A stretch of 14,899 nt of DNA from Deltaproteobacteria bacterium (GTDB taxonomy: Bacteria; Desulfobacterota; Syntrophia; Syntrophales; UBA5619). The notes beneath the pieces are model-generated. The model was not told the DNA's origin, searched no databases, and saw nothing but the letters and a program-made list of their open reading frames with translations. Of the stretch, positions 1 to 7,189 are shown piece by piece (the first letter of the stretch is position 1; each line of letters starts with the position of its first letter). The position numbers and the translations under genes are program-made. Where the stretch lies: NCBI GenBank assembly GCA_026388345.1, contig JAPLJY010000015.1, positions 1 to 14,899 of the forward strand. Direction: 5' to 3'.

Positions 1-46
1 GATGCGCGGCGCGTCAGGGGAACCTGGTTTCTTAAGCGATGGGAAC

Positions 47-2068
47 ATGCGGCTTCTGCTGTTCGGCGGCAAAGGCGGTGTGGGGAAAACCACGGCCTCG
101 GCAGCAACGGCGTTGGAGCTTGCCCTCCGTCATCCTGAGAGATCCTTGCTTCTGGTTTCCACCGATCCCGCCCATTCCCTTCAAGACAGTTTCTCCGGGA
201 ACGAGCCGCCCCCCAATCTTAAAGTCCTGGAACTGAACGCACAGGCCTATCTCAACGACTTTCAGGAGAAAAACCGGCAGCGACTCCGGGAAATCGCCTC
301 ACGGGGAACCTTCCTGGACGAAGAGGACATCAACCGGTTTACGGAACTTTCCCTGCCGGGGATGGACGAGCTCATGGCCTTCCTGGAGATCAGCCGCTGG
401 GTCAAGGAAGGGGCCTATGACGGGATCATCATGGATACGGCGCCAACGGGGCATACCCTTCGCCTCATGGAAATGCCCGACATGATCCGGAAGTGGCTGG
501 AGGCTCTCGACGCCCTCCTGGCCAAACACCGGTACATGAAAAAGCTCTTCCGGGGATCTTATGAGCGGGACGACCTCGATCACTTCATCGAAGGACTTGC
601 CGCTTCCGTCAAGCAGATGGAAAAACTCCTCAAGGATCATCGGCAGTGCCAATTTGTCCCGGTTATGCTGGCCGAGGCCTTGAGTATTGAGGAGACGCTG
701 GATCTGATCCGGGAATTGCAGCGCCTCCGCATCGGCGTCGTGGATGTGGTCATCAACCGCCTCTACCCGGAAAGTCCGTGTCTCACCTGCCGTCATATCC
801 GCGCCCGCCAGTTGCAGGAGCTGGCCCACATCTTCAAGGAGCCGGGTTTTTCCAAACTCCGGCTCTGGGGGGTTCCCATATATCCCGAGGAAATCAGGGG
901 CATGGAATCACTCCGGTCCTTCTGGGAGGGTTTGGGGACAGATTTGAAATCTGTCCCCAGCTTATCTGCGCCGTCCCCCGGGGAAGCCCCGTTATCTCTG
1001 CCTCCGGTGCCCGCCCGCATCGACAGCCCCCCTCCCCTACCCCCGCAGGAAACGGCGATGCTCGTATTTGCAGGAAAAGGCGGGGTCGGCAAGACCACCC
1101 TGGCCTGCGCCACGGCCCTGCGTCTGGCCCGTGCCTATACAGGGAAACGGATACTGCTTTTTTCAGCCGATCCCGCCCATTCCCTTGCCGATTGTCTGAA
1201 CATGCCCCTCGGACCCGAGCCGGTGCAAGCGGCGCCGGGGCTATGGGCTATGGAAATGGACGCTACCGCCGATTTCGTCGCCCTGAAAAATCAATACCGG
1301 AAGGAGCTTGCGCAATTTCTCACCCAGTTGATGCCGAACCTCGATCTGACGTTTGATCGTGAAGTCATGGAACGGATCATGGACCTGTCGCCCCCGGGGA
1401 TCGATGAGTTGATGGCCCTGGCGGCGGTGATGGATTTCCTGACCCCGAAGGGCTACGACCTCCTGGTCCTCGACGCGGCGCCGACGGGTCATCTGATCAG
1501 GCTGTTGGAATTGCCGGAGATCATCGAGGGATGGTTAAAGGCGTTCTTCAGCCTCTTCCTGAAGTACCGGAAGATCTTCCGGTTGCCGGGGATCTCCCAG
1601 CGCTTGGTCAGGCTATCCAAGGATCTGAAACGTCTGCGGGCGATCCTGCGCGACCCGTCTCAGGCGGCCCTCTACGCGGTCAGCATCCTCACGGAGATGT
1701 CCTTTGCGGAAACGACGGATCTTGTCGCCGCCTGCGGGCGTCTGGAAATTCCGGTCCCCTGCCTGTTTTTTAACATGGCGACGCCGGACGGCCCTGATCC
1801 CCTCTGCCATTCCCTGTTCCAAAGGGAATCCGCTGTCCAGGAAAAATTCGCCCTGACTTTCCCCGGCATCAGTCGGCCTGTAGTGTATCGGCAGAGCGAT
1901 CCCCGGGGGATCGAAAATCTCGACGCCCTGGGACGGATTCTTTATCAGTCCGCCGACAAGGGGGAGCAAAAGGGAAAAAGTAAGGACGCTGTCATGGAAC
2001 GAACGTTAGGCTCGCAAAAGGGTTCCCCCCCCCGCAAGACCTCTGTTGCGAAGGTGCAACATGTCTGA
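47..2068 (+). CDS. Tandem ArsA/Get3-family ATPase of the gas vesicle cluster
   Basis: Two ArsA/Get3-like ATPase halves in one chain of 673 residues. Half 1 has a P-loop GGKGGVGKTT (residues 7-16), a switch I STDPAHS and a switch II DTAPTGH. Half 2 repeats this with AGKGGVGKTT (342-351), SADPAHS and DAAPTGH. Known members energise arsenite export (ArsA) or deliver tail-anchored membrane proteins (Get3). Here the 3' end overlaps a gas vesicle gene by 8 bases, so a chaperone or assembly role for hydrophobic Gvp subunits is my inference, and no arsB or arsD is visible. Half 1 keeps a Get3-like CxxC (Cys245, Cys248) while half 2 has only one cysteine at the matching place. A proline-rich linker of about 45 residues joins the halves and contains a palindromic repeat. 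I chose ATG 47 because the P-loop then lies at the usual distance from the N-terminus; an in-frame ATG at 2 and an extension upstream of the window remain possible. Confidence 0.85.
   Translation: MRLLLFGGKGGVGKTTASAATALELALRHPERSLLLVSTDPAHSLQDSFSGNEPPPNLKVLELNAQAYLNDFQEKNRQRLREIASRGTFLDEEDINRFTELSLPGMDELMAFLEISRWVKEGAYDGIIMDTAPTGHTLRLMEMPDMIRKWLEALDALLAKHRYMKKLFRGSYERDDLDHFIEGLAASVKQMEKLLKDHRQCQFVPVMLAEALSIEETLDLIRELQRLRIGVVDVVINRLYPESPCLTCRHIRARQLQELAHIFKEPGFSKLRLWGVPIYPEEIRGMESLRSFWEGLGTDLKSVPSLSAPSPGEAPLSLPPVPARIDSPPPLPPQETAMLVFAGKGGVGKTTLACATALRLARAYTGKRILLFSADPAHSLADCLNMPLGPEPVQAAPGLWAMEMDATADFVALKNQYRKELAQFLTQLMPNLDLTFDREVMERIMDLSPPGIDELMALAAVMDFLTPKGYDLLVLDAAPTGHLIRLLELPEIIEGWLKAFFSLFLKYRKIFRLPGISQRLVRLSKDLKRLRAILRDPSQAALYAVSILTEMSFAETTDLVAACGRLEIPVPCLFFNMATPDGPDPLCHSLFQRESAVQEKFALTFPGISRPVVYRQSDPRGIENLDALGRILYQSADKGEQKGKSKDAVMERTLGSQKGSPPRKTSVAKVQHV
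933..959. repeat. Perfect 13-bp inverted repeat inside the ATPase linker
   Basis: Bases 933-945 (TGGGGACAGATTT) are followed by a single G and then by their exact reverse complement at 947-959. It can form a very stable hairpin and is translated in frame as GTDLKSVP between the two ATPase halves. Palindromes of this look occur as dispersed REP-like elements in deltaproteobacterial genomes. That identification is from memory and would need a genome-wide count. Confidence 0.8.
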
Positions 2069-2255
2069 TTATGAACTGGATGAAAAGGAACATATCAGCC
2101 TTTGCGAGACCCTGGACCGGGTGCTCAACAAGGGCGCCGTGATTGTCGGCGACGTCATGATCTCCGTCGCCGATATCGATCTCATTTACCTGGGCCTGCA
2201 GGTCATCCTGACCTCCGTTGAAACGGCCCGGCGCGAGGAGGGTCTGGTGCTATGA
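2061..2255 (+). CDS. gvpS: Small gas vesicle protein, GvpA/GvpS type
   Basis: A 64-residue protein of the GvpA superfamily. The core reads LDRVLNKGAVIVGDVMISVA and continues into DIDLIYLGLQVILTSVET, matching the helix-strand-strand-helix fold of GvpA-type shell proteins. The tyrosine-bearing DLIYL block and its place just before gvpK and gvpJ resemble GvpS of Bacillus megaterium. These minor paralogues are thought to help nucleate or cap the vesicle wall. The start is ATG 2061, with AAGGTG at 2051-2056 as ribosome site; an in-frame TTG at 2046 is less likely. The gene begins inside the end of the ATPase gene, which suggests coupled translation. A GvpM-type label is the main alternative. Confidence 0.82.
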   Translation: MSDYELDEKEHISLCETLDRVLNKGAVIVGDVMISVADIDLIYLGLQVILTSVETARREEGLVL

Positions 2256-2680
2256 ACATAAACGCGGGTGAGGAGTTAGGAGTAAGGAGTCAGGAGTCGG
2301 GAGATTTTAACGCCTCACGCCTTACATCTCCCGCCTCACGTTATTTAGAGAAGGTGGCGTCGCCGGTCCTAAGCGATTTCGTAAAAACCATGGCGCCGCG
2401 GGCTAAGCGGGCCTCATCCCGGCGCATGAACCTGGATGCGGAGAAGAAAAAAAACGGTCTGGCCCAGCTTGTTCTGACCGTGGTCAAGCTCCTCCATGAA
2501 CTCCTGGAGAAACAGGCGATTCGCAGGATTGACGGAGGAGGCCTTACGGATGAAGAGATTGAGCGTCTCGGTTTTACGTTGATGCGTCAGTCCGAGGAGA
2601 TCGCGAAGATCGCCCGCGAATTCGGTCTCGAAAGCGAAGATTTGAATCTGGATTTGGGACCTTTGGGAAAATTGTTATAG
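2252..2680 (+). CDS. gvpK: Gas vesicle protein GvpK
   Basis: A 142-residue protein whose residues from about 59 onward are typical GvpK: NGLAQLVLTVVKLLHELLEKQAIRR, written here in two parts as NGLAQLVLTVV and KLLHELLEKQAIRR, then GGGLTDEEIERLGFTLM and a C-terminal DLNLDLGPLGKLL. GvpK is needed for gas vesicle formation in known clusters, though its exact task is unclear. The annotated ATG 2252 overlaps the gvpS stop (ATGA) and has GAGGAGGG at 2235-2242. The first 58 residues are not GvpK-like and come from a repeat-rich stretch. The core could instead start at an in-frame ATG at 2426 (MNLDAEKKK), which lacks an obvious ribosome site. I favour 2252 for translation, with the extension as an acquired appendage. 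Confidence 0.85.
   Translation: MNINAGEELGVRSQESGDFNASRLTSPASRYLEKVASPVLSDFVKTMAPRAKRASSRRMNLDAEKKKNGLAQLVLTVVKLLHELLEKQAIRRIDGGGLTDEEIERLGFTLMRQSEEIAKIAREFGLESEDLNLDLGPLGKLL
2272..2303 (+). repeat. Heptanucleotide tandem repeat (GGAGTNA) at the start of gvpK
   Basis: Four seven-base units GGAGTTA, GGAGTAA, GGAGTCA and GGAGTCG run head to tail and are followed by a partial GGAG. The array encodes the ELGVRSQES part of the gvpK extension. Just downstream, CGGGAGAT (2298-2305) can pair with ATCTCCCG (2326-2333), and GTGAGG (2268-2273) can pair with CCTCAC (2334-2339), making a larger imperfect hairpin. A unit of seven bases is not a multiple of three, so a copy change would shift the frame. 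Confidence 0.75.
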
Positions 2681-2694
2681 CAGGAGGCAGGAAA

Positions 2695-3009
2695 ATGGCA
2701 GTCCAACAACGCGCCCGACATTCTTTGGAAAGTACGAACCTGGCGGATCTTCTCGAAAGGATCCTGGACAAGGGGATTGTGATCGCCGGCGATATCCGGA
2801 TCAACCTGGTGGACGTCGAGTTGCTGACGATCCAGATCCGTCTCGTCATCTGTTCCGTGGACAAGGCCAAGGAGATGGGGATGGACTGGTGGGTGAACAA
2901 TCCCGCCTTCTGTTCCGGGGCAAAGAGGCAGCAGGCCCTGCCGGAGGCGATGGATAGGCTCGAAGAACGCCTCGCCCGGATCGAAACCTCCCTGGCCGCT
3001 GGGGCCTAA
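2695..3009 (+). CDS. gvpJ: Gas vesicle protein, GvpJ/GvpA family
   Basis: A 104-residue protein with a clear GvpA-family core: LADLLERILDKGIVIAGDIR, then INLVDVELLTIQIRLVICSV. It differs from the main shell protein GvpA by the DKAKEMGMDWW segment and a C-terminal tail (about residues 80-102, ALPEAMDRLEERLARIE) that looks like a short coiled coil. Both traits fit GvpJ, a minor subunit implicated in nucleation or the conical tips. AGGAGG at 2683-2688 lies seven bases before ATG 2695. Only 14 bases separate it from gvpK, so it belongs to the same operon, and the S-K-J order matches a known cluster. It could be labelled simply GvpA-like. Confidence 0.88.
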   Translation: MAVQQRARHSLESTNLADLLERILDKGIVIAGDIRINLVDVELLTIQIRLVICSVDKAKEMGMDWWVNNPAFCSGAKRQQALPEAMDRLEERLARIETSLAAGA

Positions 3010-3084
3010 TAGCGAAGATGAGACGAATCCAAAACAACGGAGGATCATATCTCTGAAGTTATCAAAGGAGGGAGGATTAAATCC

Positions 3085-3306
3085 ATGCCGACGGGAAAAA
3101 TAAAATGGTTCAGTCCACAGATAGGCGCCGGGTTCATTAGAACCGAAGAAGGTGAAAATGTATTTTTTCGCTTCAGCGCCATTCACAGTAACGACCCGAA
3201 GACTATACGAAGAGGCCAGTGCGTGAGCTTCGATATCGCGAAGAATCTCAAGAGCATTTCCACGACAGCAGCCAATGTTAAAACCTTGAGAACAATGTCT
3301 GTCTGA
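3085..3306 (+). CDS. Divergent cold-shock-domain protein
   Basis: A 73-residue single-domain protein of the CspA type, an OB fold that binds single-stranded nucleic acid. The opening GKIKWFSP corresponds to the family's G-V-K-W-F-N start. AGFIRTEEGENVFFRFSAI covers the two RNA-binding motifs, in which VFFRFSAI matches RNP2 (usually VFVHFSAI) and IGAGFI replaces the usual KGFGFI of RNP1. The C-terminal half is less conserved than in standard Csp proteins. AGGAGGGAGG at 3066-3075 precedes ATG 3085. It follows gvpJ by 75 bases with no clear terminator, so it may be co-transcribed and act as an RNA chaperone for the vesicle mRNA; this link is inference. Confidence 0.82.
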   Translation: MPTGKIKWFSPQIGAGFIRTEEGENVFFRFSAIHSNDPKTIRRGQCVSFDIAKNLKSISTTAANVKTLRTMSV

Positions 3307-3442
3307 TTGAGTGAGGGTTGAAGCGGCGGAAGCGTCATGAACGGAAAAAAGAATAACAAAGAAAACGGGAATGCGGCGGGGTATGGTGCATCGCTGGAAT
3401 CACGGCGGGGCAGGATTTGATAGGAAGAAAAGAGGGATTGCC

Positions 3443-4576
3443 ATGAAAACAAGCCACACGGGCAGTGAATCCCAAACTCCGGCTGTTGCTCTGCGCCAGC
3501 GGGCGGAGGGGATCGCCCGGGAAAAAGCCATCCGGATACCGGAAAACATTGAATCGCTGTCCGTCGAGGCGGCGCGGCAGATGCTCCACGAGCTGCGGGT
3601 GCATCAGATCGAGCTGGAGATGCAGAACGAGGAGCTGCGCAGGGCGCAGACGGAACTGAACGCCGCGAGGGCGCGCTATTTCGACCTTTACGATCTGGCG
3701 CCGGTGGGCTATTGCACTCTCAGCGAGCAGAAGCTGATCCTGGAGGCCAACCTCACCGCCGCCACCTTGCTTGGCGTGGCCCGGGGCGCGCTGGTCAAGC
3801 AGCCGATCACCCGGTTCATTTTCAAACAAGACCAGGACCTCTACTACAAGCACCTCAAACAGCTCTTTGAGTCCGGTGAACCGCAGGCGTGCGAACTGCG
3901 AATGGTGAAAATGGACGGTGCTCCAGTCTGGGTAGGTCTGGAGGCGACGGTGGCCCAGGACGCGGACGGCATGCCCGTCTGCCGCGCCGTGCTGAGCGAC
4001 ATCACCAAGCGCAAGCAGTCGGAGGAGGCGCTTCGGGAGACACGCAACTATCTGGACAACCTGATCGACTATGCAAATGCACCTATCATCACCTGGGATA
4101 CGGAGTACAGGATTACCCGTTTCAACCACGCCTTCGAGCGTCTCACGGGCTACACCGCTGAAGAGGTCAGTGGTCGAGAATTATTCATCCTCTTTCCGGA
4201 AACGAGCTGCGATGAGTCGCTTAACAAAATCAAACGTAGCTCAATCGGCGAATGTTGGGAGTCAATGGATCTCCCGATTCGGCGCAAAGACGGGGTGATC
4301 CGACTTGTACTCTGGAATTCAGCGAATATTTATGCTCAGGACGGCAAGACCATTATAGCCAACATTGCCCAGGGCTGGGACATCACCGAGCGCCAGCAGG
4401 CGGAAAAAGCTTTGAAGGAAAGTGAAAACAATTACCGCCTGCTGGCCGATAATGTCAATGACGTCATTTTCGTTTTGGATATGAATCTGAATTACACCTA
4501 TATCAGCCCTTCTGTAAAAATCCTCAGAGGATATGAACCAGAAGAGGTGTTAAAACTATCGCCCATTGAGACATAA
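3443..4576 (+). CDS. Multi-PAS sensor, 5' part of a frameshifted PAS-HD-GYP gene
   Basis: This 377-residue reading frame holds a charged helical N-terminus (LHELRVHQIELEMQNEELRR), a PAS domain at about residues 78-186, a second PAS at about 201-313, and the first half of a third PAS from about 329. It then stops at TAA 4574-4576 in the middle of that domain. The missing half and an HD-GYP domain continue in another frame immediately afterwards, so this is the front of a broken gene. PAS domains bind small ligands or redox cofactors, but no specific cofactor residues can be assigned. I start it at ATG 3443, preceded by AGAGGGA at 3431-3437; an in-frame ATG at 3371 gives an unlike-family extension. 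If translated, the product is a sensor without output. Confidence 0.75.
   Translation: MKTSHTGSESQTPAVALRQRAEGIAREKAIRIPENIESLSVEAARQMLHELRVHQIELEMQNEELRRAQTELNAARARYFDLYDLAPVGYCTLSEQKLILEANLTAATLLGVARGALVKQPITRFIFKQDQDLYYKHLKQLFESGEPQACELRMVKMDGAPVWVGLEATVAQDADGMPVCRAVLSDITKRKQSEEALRETRNYLDNLIDYANAPIITWDTEYRITRFNHAFERLTGYTAEEVSGRELFILFPETSCDESLNKIKRSSIGECWESMDLPIRRKDGVIRLVLWNSANIYAQDGKTIIANIAQGWDITERQQAEKALKESENNYRLLADNVNDVIFVLDMNLNYTYISPSVKILRGYEPEEVLKLSPIET
3491..3560 (+). repeat. PAS-gene 5' end repeat, copy 1
   Basis: Seventy bases that match 14830-14899 at 62 positions without gaps, in the same orientation. They encode the LRQRAEGIAREKAIRIPENI segment at the start of the frameshifted PAS gene. 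Confidence 0.85.
4571..4573 (+). other. Frameshift site (one missing base)
   Basis: The 5' frame reads ATT GAG ACA TAA. Adding one base in the ACA codon gives ATT GAG ACN ATA ACG CCC, which continues as ITPSSWDLAVRTVSEAME and completes the third PAS domain without further change. No slippery heptamer is present, so a deletion or a sequencing error is likelier than programmed frameshifting. Confidence 0.85.
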
Positions 4577-4599
4577 CGCCCTCCTCCTGGGATCTGGCC

Positions 4600-5418
4600 G
4601 TGAGGACCGTATCCGAGGCCATGGAGCTGGAAAAATCCGAACATAGAGATATTTCCATATCCTGGACGCTTCAGCTGGAAATGAGACGAAAAGATGGGAC
4701 CACCGTGTGGACGGAGGTGAAGCTTTCCTTTATCAGAGATGAAGGTCAGCGACCAGTGGGCATTCTTGGAGTAACCCGTGAAATCACCGAGCGCAAGCAG
4801 GCCGAAGATAGCTTGAAGGAAACCCTCGAGAGTCTCAGGAAGGCAGTTGGCGTGACCATTCAGGTCATGGTGTCTGCCGTGGAAACCAGAGACCCCTATA
4901 CCGCCGGTCACCAGGTCCGGTCCGCAAACCTTGCCCGTAACATTGCCGCCGAGATGGGATTGCCGCAGGAGAAAATCGACGGCATCCGGATGGCGGGTTC
5001 CATCCATGACATCGGAAAACTATCGATCCCAGCCGAGATTTTGTCCAAGCCAACCAAACTGTCTGATATCGAGTTTTCCCTGATTAAAGAACACGCCCGA
5101 CAAGGGTACGAGATTCTCAGGAATGTGGAATCCCCCTGGCCCCTGGCGGAGATGGTCTATCAGCACCATGAGCGGATGGATGGTTCGGGCTATCCAAGGA
5201 ATCTGAAGGGGGATGAAATTCTTATCGAGGCCCGCATCCTGGCCGTCGCCGATGTCGTAGAATCCATGGCGTCCCACCGGCCCTACCGCGCCGGCCTGGG
5301 CATTGAGGCTGCCCTGGAGGAGATCGAGAAGAACAAGGGCGTTTTCTACGACCCAGACGTGGTGGAAACATGCCTGCGGCTATTCCGGGAGAAGGGATAC
5401 CGCCTGGTCGAGGCATGA
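4600..5418 (+). CDS. PAS remnant plus HD-GYP domain, 3' part of the frameshifted gene
   Basis: The frame carries the end of the third PAS domain (WTEVKLSFIRDEGQRPVGIL, then ITERKQAE) and a complete HD-GYP domain. The HD-GYP signature residues are all present: GHQVRSANLA, IHDIGKLSIP with HD at 5004-5009, KEHARQGYE, HHERMDGSGYP and VADVVESMASHRPYR. HD-GYP enzymes hydrolyse cyclic di-GMP through a metal centre held by these histidines and aspartates. The GTG at 4600 is the first start-like codon after the frameshift and has no ribosome site. This part is therefore probably not made on its own unless the frameshift is a sequencing error. Restored, the gene would encode about 658 residues, close to the intact paralogue at 7190. 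Confidence 0.75.
   Translation: MRTVSEAMELEKSEHRDISISWTLQLEMRRKDGTTVWTEVKLSFIRDEGQRPVGILGVTREITERKQAEDSLKETLESLRKAVGVTIQVMVSAVETRDPYTAGHQVRSANLARNIAAEMGLPQEKIDGIRMAGSIHDIGKLSIPAEILSKPTKLSDIEFSLIKEHARQGYEILRNVESPWPLAEMVYQHHERMDGSGYPRNLKGDEILIEARILAVADVVESMASHRPYRAGLGIEAALEEIEKNKGVFYDPDVVETCLRLFREKGYRLVEA
4789..5400 (+). repeat. HD-GYP DNA repeat, copy 1
   Basis: This stretch aligns without gaps to 8441-9052 at a constant offset of 3652 bases. Within it, 4996-5030 (35 bases) and 5123-5184 (62 bases) are identical to the second copy even at third codon positions, while other parts differ. The mosaic pattern suggests gene conversion after duplication. Confidence 0.8.
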
Positions 5419-5472
5419 GCAGAGACGCGTCCGTGCGATTCGACGGATCTTGACGAAAGCGTAGGTACAGAT

Positions 5473-7110
5473 ATGAACTTTTTGGACATGCGGACCCTCG
5501 TATTCGGTTATGTGGTCACGAACATCATCTGCGTAGGGATTGTTGTGCTGCTGTGGCGGCAGAGCCGGGACCGTTTCAAGGGCATTGCCCTTTTGGTAAT
5601 TGATTTCATCTTCCAGGCGTCGGCGCTCATCCTGATCGTTTTACGCGGCGCCATCCCCGACTGGATCTCCATCGTTCTTTCCAACACCCTGGTCGTCGCG
5701 GGGGCGATCCTGGGGTTCATGGGGCAGGAACGTTTCGTGGGTAAAAAAGGTCCGCAGATCCACAATTATCTGCTGGTGGCCCTTTTCATTTTCGTCCACA
5801 GCTATTTCACCTTTGTCCAGTCCAGCCTGGCAGCGAGAAATCTCAATTTAGCTGTGGCGTTGTTACTTATTTGCTTTCAATCCGTTTGGCTCATGTGGCA
5901 TCGCGTAGAGCCGGGCCTGCGTTCGATCACATTCGGGGTTGGTCTGGTGAACTTTCTCTACTGCCTGGCCAGTGTCGTCCGGATCATCCAGTTTTTAATC
6001 GGGGTACATCTGGAGACCGATTATTTTCGTTCTGGCCTTTTCGAGGCGCTGGTGCTGGTCTCCTACCAAGTGCTCTTCATCCTGCTGACCTACAGTTTGG
6101 TCCTAATGGTGAACAAGCGCCTGCTCATGCAGATCGGAACCCAGGAGGAGAAATTCGCCAAGGCCTTTCATTCCGCCCCCTATGCGATTACGATTACGCG
6201 CCCATCCGATGGAAAGATTATAGATGTAAACGAAACTTTCTTTTCCATCACGGGGTACGATCGTACTGAGGCTATGGGTAAGAATACAACGGACTTGCAT
6301 CTCTGGGAACATGATGAAGATCGCGCCGCCGTTGTCGACGCCCTGACCAGAAACGGCAAAGTGCACGGGATGGAGCTGCGTTTCCGGAAAAAATCCGGGG
6401 AAGCGATCACGGGGATTTTCTCCGCGGATATCCTCACAATCGAAGGTGAAAAGAGCATCCTGTCGAGCATCGGGGATATCACGGCGCGTAAGCAGGCAGA
6501 GACGGCTCTCCAGGAGAGTCATACCAAGTTGGAGAAAAATCTGAAGGGGGCAATTGATGTCATCTCCGAAACGATCGAACGAAAAGGTCCCTACGCTCCC
6601 GGTCACCATCGGCATGTATCGGCATTAACGTCTGCGATCGCCCGGGAGATGGGACTGACCGATTTTCAGGTGCAGGGAATCGAACTGGCGGCTGCCGTTT
6701 ATGACATCGGCCTGATGACGGTCCCCATCGAATTTCTTCAGGACATCGAACATTTGGAAGGGATCAAATTGACCCTGTATCAAGGCTACCCTCAAGCCGG
6801 ACATGATGCCCTGAAGAAGATCGAATTTCCTTGGCCACTTGCCAAGACCATCCTCCAACATCGGGAGTGTTATAACGGATCGGGTTTCCCTCAAGGGATA
6901 AGAGGAGAAGAGACCCTCATCGAGGCCCGGATCTTGGCGGTTGCCGCAGCCCTGGAAGATTTAACGACCCATAGGAGTATCAGGAGTGCCTTTCCTTTAA
7001 ATGAGGCCCTGGAAGAAATATCAACCAATAGCGGCTCCAGGTACGACCCCGAGGTCGTGGCTGCCTGTCTGAGGCTTTTCAAGGAAAAGGGCTATAAGAT
7101 GGAAGAATGA
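5473..7110 (+). CDS. Membrane PAS protein with degenerate HD-GYP domain
   Basis: A 545-residue protein. Residues 1 to about 210 are strongly hydrophobic, with roughly seven predicted membrane segments, and look like an integral membrane sensor of unnamed type. A PAS domain follows at about 225-345, then an HD-GYP-like domain to the end. The latter keeps the fold's landmarks but not its chemistry. The HD pair of IHDIGK is YDIGL (Tyr410-Asp411), the KEH histidine aligns with a glycine, HHERMDGSGYP is HRECYNGSGFP (463-473), and the VAD aspartate is alanine. Metal binding and phosphodiesterase activity are thus unlikely; a receptor or protein-interaction role is inferred. The ribosome site is weak (AGG at 5463-5465). 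It lies 54 bases after the frameshifted gene, probably in the same transcript. Confidence 0.82.
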   Translation: MNFLDMRTLVFGYVVTNIICVGIVVLLWRQSRDRFKGIALLVIDFIFQASALILIVLRGAIPDWISIVLSNTLVVAGAILGFMGQERFVGKKGPQIHNYLLVALFIFVHSYFTFVQSSLAARNLNLAVALLLICFQSVWLMWHRVEPGLRSITFGVGLVNFLYCLASVVRIIQFLIGVHLETDYFRSGLFEALVLVSYQVLFILLTYSLVLMVNKRLLMQIGTQEEKFAKAFHSAPYAITITRPSDGKIIDVNETFFSITGYDRTEAMGKNTTDLHLWEHDEDRAAVVDALTRNGKVHGMELRFRKKSGEAITGIFSADILTIEGEKSILSSIGDITARKQAETALQESHTKLEKNLKGAIDVISETIERKGPYAPGHHRHVSALTSAIAREMGLTDFQVQGIELAAAVYDIGLMTVPIEFLQDIEHLEGIKLTLYQGYPQAGHDALKKIEFPWPLAKTILQHRECYNGSGFPQGIRGEETLIEARILAVAAALEDLTTHRSIRSAFPLNEALEEISTNSGSRYDPEVVAACLRLFKEKGYKMEE

Positions 7111-7189
7111 CGTGTCTTGTACATTTTATTATCGTTAACACTACTCGTCTTTTCAGTCGACACTGTTTGTCATTAAGGAAGGGCATCAG

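Noticed and set aside
47..2068. Annotation as an arsenite efflux ATPase (arsA)
   Set aside because: The tandem fold fits, but no arsB, arsD or arsR is seen and the gene overlaps gas vesicle genes, so the arsenic function is not supported here.
3337..3420. A 27-codon frame starting MNGKKNNKENG between the cold-shock and PAS genes
   Set aside because: It has no convincing ribosome site. It faintly recalls the polar N-terminal tags of the PAS genes, so it may be a remnant, but that is too weak to annotate.
3335..4129. Minus-strand open frame of 264 codons opposite the multi-PAS gene
   Set aside because: Composition is arginine, leucine and histidine rich without motifs; the opposite strand encodes clear PAS domains.
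4561..4580. Programmed ribosomal frameshift at the break in the PAS-HD-GYP gene
   Set aside because: A minus-one shift would be required but there is no slippery heptamer and no clear downstream stem, so a mutation or a sequencing error fits better.
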